Source of the DNA: an uncultured Oscillospiraceae bacterium | Lineage (GTDB): Bacteria; Bacillota; Clostridia; Oscillospirales; Oscillospiraceae | Reading direction: 5' to 3' | Assembly (NCBI GenBank): GCA_944387625.1 | Contig: CALXFQ010000013.1 | Coordinates: 1 to 32,554 of the forward strand | Length of the DNA: 32,554 bases | In this document: positions 9,062-15,538 of the stretch, in pieces | How the letters are laid out: each line of letters opens with the position of its first letter | Numbering within the stretch: the stretch's first letter is position 1 | Translations under genes and position numbers: made by a program | The notes under the pieces: model-generated | Told to the model about the DNA's origin: nothing | The model's database searches: none | The model's input: the letters and a program-made list of their open reading frames with translations, nothing else

Positions 9062-10927
9062 TTGAAAAATCGTAAAAACCTGATGCTCCTGCTGTATGTG
9101 GGAGTGCTGATCCTGGTGTTCTCGTCGGTGCTGCGGATGTTTGGCAACGCTGACCGGCTGACGGACTCAGAACTGACCAATTTGTTTGCCCAGGAGCAAG
9201 TCAAGAGCTTCGTGGTGGACGACGGCGCGATCCGTCTGGAGCTTCACGAACCTTACCGGGGGGAGTCCACCATCACCACCCGGCTGTCCGACGAGGACGC
9301 TTTCCGCACCCAGATGTGGGACACCATCCAGGCCCAGTACCAGGCCGGGATCCTGGAGAGCTATGACTTCCAGCCCAAGCAGGAGCCGTCCGCCTTCGAC
9401 CTGTTCCTGCCGCTGCTGCTGGTGGGCGTGGTGCTGATGCTGCTGTGGGCCGTGCTGGCAGGCCGGGCCAACAGCGGCGGCGGTGGCCTGGCCAATTTCG
9501 GCAAGGCTCGGACGGTGCTGGGGGTCCCTGACGGAAAGAAGGTCACCTTCGAGGATGTGGCCGGTGCCGACGAGGAAAAGGCCGAGCTGCAGGAAGTGGT
9601 GGATTTTCTCCGGGACCCGGACAAGTACACCAAGATCGGCGCCCGGATCCCCCACGGTCTGCTGCTGGTAGGCCCGCCCGGTACGGGTAAGACCCTGCTT
9701 GCCCGGGCGGTAGCGGGAGAGGCGGACGTTCAGTTCCTGTCGATCTCCGGCTCTGACTTCGTGGAGATGTATGTGGGCGTAGGCGCCAGCCGTGTCCGGG
9801 ACCTGTTCGACCAGGCCAAGAAGATCGCCCCGGCGATCGTCTTCATCGACGAGATCGACGCTGTGGGCCGCAAGCGCGGATCCGGCCTGGGCGGCGGCCA
9901 TGATGAGAAGGAGCAGACCCTGAACCAGCTTTTGGTGGAGATGGACGGCTTCGGCCGGACCGAGGGCGTGATCGTCCTGGCGGCCACCAACCGGCCGGAC
10001 ATCCTGGATCCGGCCCTCCTGCGTCCCGGGCGCTTCGACCGGCAGATCCATGTGGGCGTGCCGGACGCCAAGGGCCGGGAGGCGGTGCTTCGGGTCCACG
10101 CCAAGAACAAGAAGCTCGACGGCGATGTGGACCTCCACTCTGTGGCCCTGGCCACCACCGGCTTCACCGGCGCGGACCTGAGCAACCTGCTGAACGAAGC
10201 GGCGATCATGGCCGCCCGGGAGAGCCGCCCCGCACTGAATATGGCGGACCTGAACGAGGCCATGATGAAGATCGCCGCCGGCCCGGAGAAGCGCAGCCGG
10301 GTACGGCTGCTCCGGGATCGGAAGATCACGGCCATCCATGAGGCGGGCCACGCGGTGACCATGTACCATCTGCCCACCGCCGACCCGGTGCGGCACATCT
10401 CCATCGTGCCCCGGGGCCAGAGCCTGGGCGCTACCTGGTCCACCCCCAAGGAGGACACGGACCACCTGACCCGCAACGAGATGTACGAGGACATCGTAGG
10501 CTTGCTGGGCGGCCGGGTGGCGGAGGATCTGTTCCTGGGTGACATCTCCACCGGCGCTTCCAACGACATCGACCGGGCCACCAAGCTGGCCCGGGATATG
10601 GTGGCCCGGTACGGGATGTGCCAGGCCCTTGGCACCGTGTCCTACCTGGACGGAGGCGAGGTGTTCATCGGCCGGGATTACCAGACCACCAAGAGCTACT
10701 CGGAAAAGGTGGCCGGCACCATCGACGATGAGGTGAAGGCCCTGATCGACCGGGCCTACGACCATTGCCGCAAGCTCCTGGCCGACCACCAGCAGCAGGT
10801 CCGGGACGTGGCTCAGTACCTGCTGGACCACGAGAATATGTCCGGCGCGCAGTTCGCCGCCTGTATGGAGGGAAAGCCCATCCAGGACCATTCTCCCACG
10901 TCCCTGTTCGACCAGACCGCAAACTGA
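9062..10927 (+). CDS. ftsH: ATP-dependent zinc metalloprotease FtsH
   Basis: Membrane-anchored AAA+ protease that degrades misfolded membrane proteins and short-lived regulators. The 621 residues show a first membrane helix (about 7-27), an extracytoplasmic domain, and a second helix (about 115-137). The AAA module has Walker A GPPGTGKT at 204-211, Walker [10 protein letters not shown], and the second region of homology [20 protein letters not shown]. The peptidase zinc site is HEAGH at 426-430. A glycine-rich linker follows helix two. The start is TTG at 9062 with AAGAGGAA upstream; starting later would remove the first membrane helix. It is the last gene before a strong terminator. Confidence 0.96.
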   Translation: MKNRKNLMLLLYVGVLILVFSSVLRMFGNADRLTDSELTNLFAQEQVKSFVVDDGAIRLELHEPYRGESTITTRLSDEDAFRTQMWDTIQAQYQAGILESYDFQPKQEPSAFDLFLPLLLVGVVLMLLWAVLAGRANSGGGGLANFGKARTVLGVPDGKKVTFEDVAGADEEKAELQEVVDFLRDPDKYTKIGARIPHGLLLVGPPGTGKTLLARAVAGEADVQFLSISGSDFVEMYVGVGASRVRDLFDQAKKIAPAIVFIDEIDAVGRKRGSGLGGGHDEKEQTLNQLLVEMDGFGRTEGVIVLAATNRPDILDPALLRPGRFDRQIHVGVPDAKGREAVLRVHAKNKKLDGDVDLHSVALATTGFTGADLSNLLNEAAIMAARESRPALNMADLNEAMMKIAAGPEKRSRVRLLRDRKITAIHEAGHAVTMYHLPTADPVRHISIVPRGQSLGATWSTPKEDTDHLTRNEMYEDIVGLLGGRVAEDLFLGDISTGASNDIDRATKLARDMVARYGMCQALGTVSYLDGGEVFIGRDYQTTKSYSEKVAGTIDDEVKALIDRAYDHCRKLLADHQQQVRDVAQYLLDHENMSGAQFAACMEGKPIQDHSPTSLFDQTAN

Positions 10928-10930
10928 TCA

Positions 10931-10963
10931 GGAAGCCTCGGTGATCCGGGGCTTCCCTTTTTT
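10931..10963 (+). terminator. Intrinsic terminator after ftsH
   Basis: An 11-bp stem with one G-T pair (10931-10941 with 10946-10956), a TGAT loop, and the tail CTTTTTTG. It begins four bases after the ftsH stop. Confidence 0.9.
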
Positions 10964-10994
10964 GTGAACAGATCGAGAATTTTCCCTTTGGGGG

Positions 10995-11022
10995 TTGCAT
11001 TTTTCAAATGGTGCGGTATAAT
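10995..11022 (+). promoter_or_regulatory. Sigma-A promoter of htpG
   Basis: TTGCAT (10995-11000), a 16-base spacer and TATAAT (11017-11022). The CIRCE operator begins two bases after the -10, where transcription should start. Confidence 0.85.
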
Positions 11023-11023
11023 A

Positions 11024-11050
11024 TTAGCACTCAGATGCACAGAGTGCTAA
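11024..11050 (+). promoter_or_regulatory. CIRCE operator (HrcA binding site) of htpG
   Basis: A perfect inverted repeat, TTAGCACTC (11024-11032) and GAGTGCTAA (11042-11050), with exactly nine bases between. This is the consensus CIRCE arrangement bound by the heat-shock repressor HrcA. It overlaps the expected transcription start and lies 26 bases before the htpG ATG, so HrcA should block initiation until heat or unfolded protein removes it from DNA. Confidence 0.97.
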
Positions 11051-11076
11051 AACGAAAAAGGAAGTGTACCATACAA

Positions 11077-12957
11077 ATGGAAAAGCTGCAATTCAAGGCC
11101 GAGTCCCAGCGTCTGCTGGACCTGATGATCAACTCGATCTACACCCACCGGGAGATCTTCCTTCGGGAGATCATCTCCAACGCCAGCGACGCCATGGACA
11201 AGCTGGCCTACATCGGCCTGACCGATGAGAAGGTGGGCCTGTCCCGGGAGGACATGGCGATCACCATCACCCGGGACCAGGAGGCCCGGACCCTGACCGT
11301 GTCCGATAACGGCATCGGCATGGACCGGGAAGAGCTGGAGGAGAACCTGGGCACCATCGCCAAGTCCGGGTCCCTGAGCTTCAAGCAGTCCATGGAGAAG
11401 AGCGAAGATGTGGACATCATCGGCCAGTTTGGCGTGGGCTTCTACTCCGCCTTTATGGTGGCCTCTCAGGTGACGGTGATCACCAAAAAGTACGGCTCGG
11501 ACACCGCCTGGAAGTGGGTGTCCGACGGCGCGGAGGGCTACACCATCGAGGAAACGGAAAAGGATGCCCCCGGCACGGACATCATCATGGTCCTGAAAGA
11601 GGACACGGAGGATGAGCATTACTCCGACTTCCTGGAGGAATACCAGATCCGGGAGCTGGTGCGGAAGTATTCCGACTATATCCGCTGGCCGATCCGGATG
11701 GAGGTCACCAAGTCCCGGAAGAAGGAGGATTCGGAGGAGTACGAGTCCTACACCGAGATGGAGACCCTGAACTCCATGGTGCCTCTGTGGCAGCGGGCGA
11801 AGAAGGATGTGACCCAGGAGGAGTACGACCAGTTCTACAAGGAGAAGTTCTTCGACTACGAAAAGCCCCTGCGGACGATCCACACCAGCGCCGAAGGCGC
11901 CGTGTCCTTCAAGGCCCTGCTGTATATCCCCGGCAAGGCCCCCTATGACTACTACTCCAAAGACTTCAAGGGCGGTCTCCAGCTCTACAGCGCCGGTGTG
12001 ATGATCATGGATCGGTGCGAAGATCTACTGCCGGACTACTTCTCCTTCGTCCGGGGCATCGTGGACAGCCAGGACCTGTCCCTGAACATCAGCCGGGAGA
12101 TGCTCCAGCACGACCGGCAGAAGCTGATCATCGCCCGGAACATCGAGAAGAAGATCAAGGCGGAGCTGCTGGATATGCAGGAAAAGGACCGCACCAGCTA
12201 CGAAAAGTTCTACGCCGCTTTCGGCCGCCAGCTCAAGTACGGCACCGTGGCGGACTACGGCGCCCACAAGGACGCCACCCAGGACCTGCTGCTGTTCCGC
12301 TCCCACAAGCAGGGCAAGCTGGTGAGCCTGAAGGAATATGTGGAAGCCATGGCCGAGGGCCAGGAGAAGATCTACTATGTGGTCGGCGACAGCCTGGACC
12401 GGCTGGAAAAGCTGCCCCAGGTCAAGACCCTGGCGGACAAGGGCTATGATGTGCTGATCTGCACCGAGGATGTGGACGAGTTCATCCCCAACACCCTGCG
12501 GACCTACAGCGAGAAGTCCTTCTGCAACGCCGCCACCGAGGACTTGGGCCTCCAGACCGAGGAGGAGAAGAAGGAGCTGGAGGAGAAGACCCAGCAGCTC
12601 CAGGGCTTCCTGACCTTTGTCAAGGAGAGCCTGGGAGAGCGCGTGAAGGAGGTCCGGCTCTCCGACGCGCTGGGCAGCTACCCGGTGGCCATGGTGCCTG
12701 AGGCGGGGATGAGCTTCGAGATGGAGAAGTATATGAAGCGGGTGGACCCCAAGTTCGCCTTCCCGGTGGGCCGGATCCTGGAGCTGAACCCGGAGCACGA
12801 GGCGGTGAAGAAGACCATCGACACCATGACCGCCGATCCCGTGGCGGCCCGGGAGCAGATCCAGATCCTCATGTACCAGGCTCAGCTCATGGCCGGTCTG
12901 CCGATCGAAGACCCTGCCGCCTACACAGACCTGATCTGCCGCTTGATCGCCCGATAA
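11077..12957 (+). CDS. htpG: Molecular chaperone HtpG (bacterial Hsp90)
   Basis: ATP-dependent chaperone of the Hsp90 family that acts as a cytoplasmic dimer. The 626 residues (E. coli HtpG has 624) start with the Bergerat ATP-binding domain: IREFLREIISNASDA-type helix near residues 20-40, DNGIGM near 80, and GQFGVGFYSAFM near 120. The middle domain follows, with the catalytic-arginine segment SLNISREMLQ around residue 340, and then the dimerisation domain. The long acidic linker of eukaryotic Hsp90 is absent, as expected for bacteria. The ATG at 11077 was chosen because the protein then starts at the family N-terminus (MEKLQFKAES); the ribosome binding site AAAGGAAG is a little far (about 12 bases). 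It is monocistronic, under a CIRCE-controlled promoter. Confidence 0.96.
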   Translation: MEKLQFKAESQRLLDLMINSIYTHREIFLREIISNASDAMDKLAYIGLTDEKVGLSREDMAITITRDQEARTLTVSDNGIGMDREELEENLGTIAKSGSLSFKQSMEKSEDVDIIGQFGVGFYSAFMVASQVTVITKKYGSDTAWKWVSDGAEGYTIEETEKDAPGTDIIMVLKEDTEDEHYSDFLEEYQIRELVRKYSDYIRWPIRMEVTKSRKKEDSEEYESYTEMETLNSMVPLWQRAKKDVTQEEYDQFYKEKFFDYEKPLRTIHTSAEGAVSFKALLYIPGKAPYDYYSKDFKGGLQLYSAGVMIMDRCEDLLPDYFSFVRGIVDSQDLSLNISREMLQHDRQKLIIARNIEKKIKAELLDMQEKDRTSYEKFYAAFGRQLKYGTVADYGAHKDATQDLLLFRSHKQGKLVSLKEYVEAMAEGQEKIYYVVGDSLDRLEKLPQVKTLADKGYDVLICTEDVDEFIPNTLRTYSEKSFCNAATEDLGLQTEEEKKELEEKTQQLQGFLTFVKESLGERVKEVRLSDALGSYPVAMVPEAGMSFEMEKYMKRVDPKFAFPVGRILELNPEHEAVKKTIDTMTADPVAAREQIQILMYQAQLMAGLPIEDPAAYTDLICRLIAR

Positions 12958-12997
12958 GCAAAAACGGACCCGCAAGGGACACCGTCCTTAAAAAACG

Positions 12998-13086
12998 AAG
13001 ACCCAACAGCAACGCGGTCCCCAGCCATTCGGCTGGGGACCGCGTTGCTTGTGGAAAAACTCCGGAAAATGCCGGGTCTTTCCACA
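12998..13086. repeat. Nested hairpin cluster downstream of htpG
   Basis: A perfect 19-bp stem (13008-13026 with 13031-13049, loop ATTC) is flanked by the inverted pair AAGACCC (12998-13004) and GGGTCTT (13074-13080). Next to it a second hairpin has TGTGGAAA (13050-13057) pairing with TTTCCACA (13079-13086), with CCGG/CCGG inside. The two outer pairings share bases 13079-13080, so they could be alternatives. No T-run follows the 19-bp stem, so it is not a standard terminator. It may be a palindromic repeat or a folded RNA; I cannot decide which. Confidence 0.7.
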
Positions 13087-13091
13087 GTCTG

Positions 13092-13113
13092 AGCCCCGGA
13101 AAGCGGGGCTTTT
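13092..13113 (+). terminator. Possible terminator for htpG
   Basis: A 7-bp stem (13092-13098 with 13104-13110), a five-base loop and then a short TTTT run. It is the first hairpin after htpG with a U-tract, although 135 bases beyond the stop. Its right arm is also the left end of the inverted repeat at 13103-13521, so it may belong to that element instead. Confidence 0.55.
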
Positions 13114-13521
13114 GTATTGCGTCCTCCATTCCGCCCAACGCCCTTGGCTCACCCCCAAAGGGGGAGGCAAGGGGGTGGTACAGTACCGAAAAATGTACCG
13201 GCGCACGCAGTGCGCCTTTGGAAGAGCGTTCCCACCTTCCACCAGCCCACTTGGCTCTCCCTTTGGGAGAGCTGGCACGGACCCGTAGGGGCCGTGACTG
13301 AGAGGGTAGCGGCGTGGCGCAATTGGGAAACGCTGGTCTGAAAGAACAGCGTGGGCACCCTCTCCGTCACGGCGTTCGCCGTGCCACCTCCCCCATAGGG
13401 GGAGGCGAGGCCCCACTGCGTGGGGCGTTTTGTCACGCCCTGTTCCGCCACCGCACCACTTGGCTCTCCCATGGGGGGCAAGTGGTGGGCAAAATGTTGG
13501 GGCTTGGCACAAAAAGCCCCG
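13103..13521. mobile_element. MITE-like, non-coding inverted-repeat element made of palindromic modules
   Basis: The ends are inverted copies of CGGGGCTTTT(T)GT (13104-13114 on plus; 13509-13521 read on minus). Moving inward both arms carry, in mirror order, a CTTGGCTC-type palindrome (13143-13171; 13458-13484), and a CACGCAGTG-centred hairpin (13200-13216; 13410-13426). Nearest the centre, each has a two-hairpin module with TGGCACGG, CCGTGAC and GAGAGGGT (13250-13308; 13357-13405). Arms are similar, not identical. No open frame here looks like a protein, and no transposase is present. Similar palindromic intergenic repeats are, from memory, frequent in Clostridia gut genomes. If it moves, it would need a transposase from elsewhere. 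Function is unknown. Confidence 0.65.
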
Positions 13522-13542
13522 AATAGGTCTTCGACAGTTTGA

Positions 13543-13565
13543 AAGGACCCCTGGGAGGGGTCCTT
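13543..13565 (-). terminator. Terminator of the rsmI operon (works mainly leftward)
   Basis: A perfect 9-bp stem (13543-13551 with 13557-13565) and five-base loop, three bases past the rsmI stop. Rightward it is followed by CTTTT, so it could also stop transcripts coming from the left. Confidence 0.75.
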
Positions 13566-13568
13566 CTT

Positions 13569-14399
13569 TTATGCGTCCAGCGCCGCGTCGTAGACCACGT
13601 TCTTGGGAAGGCCCAGCTCCTGGGCGGTCTGGCGGATGGCGTCCTTCCGGGTCAGGCCCTGGTCCATCAACGCCCGGACCCGGGCGGCGGCATCTTCGGG
13701 AGAGGGGGCCTGACGGACCTGGGCCGGCGCGCCGGCCACCACCAGCACGAATTCTCCCTTAGGCGGCTGGGCGGTATAGCGCTCCAACGCCTGGCCCAGG
13801 GTGGTGCGGACCACCTCTTCGTGGAGCTTGGTCAGCTCCCGGCACAGGCTCACCTGGCGGTCAGGGCCGAAGACTGCCGCCATGTCCTCCAGGGTGGACA
13901 GGAGCTTGTGCGGGGCTTCGTAGAAGATCATGGTCCGGCGCTCACCGGCCAGGGCGGTCAAATGCTCCCGGCGGCTCTTTTTGGCGGTGGACAAAAAGCC
14001 CTCGAAGCAGAACCGGCCGGTGCTCTGGCCGGAGATCGACAGCGCGGTGATCGCGGCGCAGGGGCCGGGGATGGCGCACACCGTGATCCCGGCTTCCGCG
14101 CACTGTTTCACCAGATCCTCCCCAGGGTCGCTGATCGCCGGGCTTCCGGCGTCGGACACCAGGGCGCAGACCTCCCCGGCGGCGATCCGCTCTACGATCT
14201 GTCGGCCCATGGCGGCTTTGTTGTGCTCGTGGTAGCTGACCAGGCTTTTTTTGATGCCCAGGTGGTTCAGCAGTTTCAGGCTCACCCGGGTGTCCTCGGC
14301 GGCGATGAAGTCCGCTTCCTCCAGGGTCTGGCGGCAGCGGATGGAGATGTCCCCCAGATTTCCGATGGGGGTGGGGACCAGGTACAAGATCCCAGCCAT
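13569..14399 (-). CDS. rsmI: 16S rRNA (cytidine-1402-2'-O)-methyltransferase
   Basis: SAM-dependent enzyme that methylates the ribose of C1402 in the decoding centre of 16S rRNA; RsmH, also in this window, modifies the base of the same nucleotide. The 276-residue protein begins LYLVPTPIGNLGDIS, shows EDTRVS at about residues 35-40, and has the tetrapyrrole-methylase-like SAM motif SDAGSPAISDPG at 82-93. IPGPCAAITAL and FEGFLSTAKKSRRE follow. ATG 14399 has AAGGAG 8 bases upstream and matches the family N-terminus; the frame is open upstream but non-conserved. It lies 4 bases downstream of the TrmN6-like gene, so the two are co-transcribed. Confidence 0.95.
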   Translation of the reverse strand: MAGILYLVPTPIGNLGDISIRCRQTLEEADFIAAEDTRVSLKLLNHLGIKKSLVSYHEHNKAAMGRQIVERIAAGEVCALVSDAGSPAISDPGEDLVKQCAEAGITVCAIPGPCAAITALSISGQSTGRFCFEGFLSTAKKSRREHLTALAGERRTMIFYEAPHKLLSTLEDMAAVFGPDRQVSLCRELTKLHEEVVRTTLGQALERYTAQPPKGEFVLVVAGAPAQVRQAPSPEDAAARVRALMDQGLTRKDAIRQTAQELGLPKNVVYDAALDA

Positions 14400-14403
14400 G
14401 CGA

Positions 14404-15093
14404 TCACTCCTTCGTTTGGTATGCTTCTTTGTAGTAGGGGGTGGGCAGACCGTCGGCATCCAGCAGGCACCGCTCCTGCCATTGCAGGCCGGGCTTGCCG
14501 CCCTTCCGGCATTTGAGCAAGATCAGGCTCACCGGCCCGCCGGGGCGGTGGCGGACCAGCCGGAGCACCTTTGGCTCCAGGCCCACCTGGACGGCGCAGC
14601 CGCACAGCCGGGCAAGGGCCTCCGGCTTATGCACCAGGTAAAAGTCCGCGCCGGTGCCTAACGCCCAGGCGGCAGCGGCGAACAGGTCCTCCGGGGCGCA
14701 GCAGTCCGTCCGCCGGGCGGAGGGCAGATCCCGGCTGGCGGGGCCGCCGGAAAAATAGGGGGGATTGGAGAGGCAGGTCTGAAAGCTGCCGGCAGGCAGC
14801 AGATCGCGCACCTGGCGCAGATCCGCGCATATACTGGAAAGACGGCCCTCCAGACCGTTGCGCCGGATATTGTCCAAAGCCCCCTGGTGGGCCGCCGGGT
14901 CAAGCTCCAGGCCGGTGACCTGGCAGCGGCTGTCCCGGTCGCACAGCAGCAGTCCCAAGGTGGCGCAGCCGGCGCCCAGGTCCAGCACCCGGCCGGAGGG
15001 CCGGACGAAGTGGGCCAAAAGGATCGAGTCCGTGCTCAGGGGGAAGCAGCCCGGGCATATCTGTACCGTGGTGCCGCCGGATAGGATCTCCAT
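14404..15093 (-). CDS. TrmN6/YfiC-like SAM-dependent methyltransferase
   Basis: Class I methyltransferase of the family that in E. coli makes N6-methyladenosine at position 37 of valine tRNA 1. The 229-residue protein has motif I VLDLGAGCATLG (about residues 36-47) and an acidic GLELD at the end of strand two. NPPY near residue 110 is the signature of enzymes acting on exocyclic amino groups of bases. Two ATGs occur in tandem (15096 and 15093); I prefer 15093 because AGGAGG lies 5 bases before it and only 2 before the other. The exact substrate is inference: Firmicutes relatives are mostly untested. It is paired with rsmI, which suits an RNA modification role. Confidence 0.85.
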   Translation of the reverse strand: MEILSGGTTVQICPGCFPLSTDSILLAHFVRPSGRVLDLGAGCATLGLLLCDRDSRCQVTGLELDPAAHQGALDNIRRNGLEGRLSSICADLRQVRDLLPAGSFQTCLSNPPYFSGGPASRDLPSARRTDCCAPEDLFAAAAWALGTGADFYLVHKPEALARLCGCAVQVGLEPKVLRLVRHRPGGPVSLILLKCRKGGKPGLQWQERCLLDADGLPTPYYKEAYQTKE

Positions 15094-15104
15094 CATGTCC
15101 TCCT

Positions 15105-15147
15105 AAAAAAACAGGGCCTGCGCTGCCGGGTGACCAGCGCGCAGGCC
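15105..15147 (-). terminator. Intrinsic terminator of the ferredoxin gene
   Basis: A 9-bp perfect stem (15115-15123 with 15139-15147) is followed on the minus strand by CTG and seven Ts (15105-15111). It lies just before the ribosome binding site of the methyltransferase gene, so that operon may depend on leakage or a promoter I cannot see. Confidence 0.85.
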
Positions 15148-15166
15148 ATTTCGCGAATCGATAAGA

Positions 15167-15337
15167 TCAGCCTTCCTCGATAGCCTCGGTGGGGCAGTTC
15201 TCGGCGCAGGAGCCGCAGCTAACGCAAACGTCAGCGTCGATGACGTACTTGTCCTCGCCTTCGGAGATCGCTTCCACAGGGCAGGCGTCAGCGCAGGAGC
15301 CGCACTTGACACAAGCGTCGGTGATGATGTAAGCCAT
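15167..15337 (-). CDS. Bacterial-type 2[4Fe-4S] ferredoxin
   Basis: Small electron carrier of the clostridial type, which moves low-potential electrons between enzymes such as pyruvate:ferredoxin oxidoreductase and hydrogenases. The 56-residue protein has two CxxCxxCxxxCP motifs: C9, C12, C15, C19 and C38, C41, C44, C48. It has the pseudo-twofold symmetry of the family and an acidic surface. Length is standard. The ATG has GGAGGG at good spacing. It has its own promoter and terminator and is therefore monocistronic. A dedicated ferredoxin fits an anaerobic fermentative lifestyle, which is an inference. Confidence 0.96.
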   Translation of the reverse strand: MAYIITDACVKCGSCADACPVEAISEGEDKYVIDADVCVSCGSCAENCPTEAIEEG

Positions 15338-15388
15338 GAGTTTCCCTCCAATGTAGTGTTTTGCGTGGAGCGTTGCTCGCACACCCAT

Positions 15389-15416
15389 ATTCTAGCATGG
15401 TTTTTTAAAAAAGCAA
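15389..15416 (-). promoter_or_regulatory. Sigma-A promoter of the ferredoxin gene
   Basis: On the minus strand TTGCTT (15411-15416), a 16-base spacer containing an A-tract, and TAGAAT (15389-15394). It faces away from clpC, and the two promoter regions touch. Confidence 0.75.
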
Positions 15417-15444
15417 TTCCTTTTTTGAAATTCTTTTGTATAAA
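15417..15444 (+). promoter_or_regulatory. Tentative promoter of the clpC-like gene
   Basis: A TATAAA -10 (15439-15444) lies 16 bases after a poor -35 (TTCCTT, 15417-15422) in AT-rich DNA, 94 bases before the clpC start. No CtsR heptad repeat and no CIRCE is visible. This is only a candidate. Confidence 0.35.
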
Positions 15445-15538
15445 TTTCCCTGTGTCCGGGGAGCATATCCCAAACGAGGGATATCGACGGTGGAACATGA
15501 TAGGATAGAAGCTCCTGAAACGGGAAGGAGGTGGCCCT

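Noticed and set aside
9167..10891. Long open frame opposite ftsH
   Set aside because: Same low-complexity antisense composition and no ribosome binding site; FtsH is fully conserved on the other strand.
13103..13521. CRISPR array
   Set aside because: The repeats are palindromes of differing sequence in mirrored order, without equal spacers or identical direct repeats, and no cas genes are nearby.
12988..13526. Several open frames of 60-174 codons in the gap after htpG
   Set aside because: They read through palindromes, lack family motifs and ribosome binding sites, and differ among the mirrored modules; treated as non-coding repeat.
15338..15538. CtsR or CIRCE operator before clpC
   Set aside because: I searched for tandem GGTCAAA heptads and TTAGCACTC/GAGTGCTAA arms by eye and found none.
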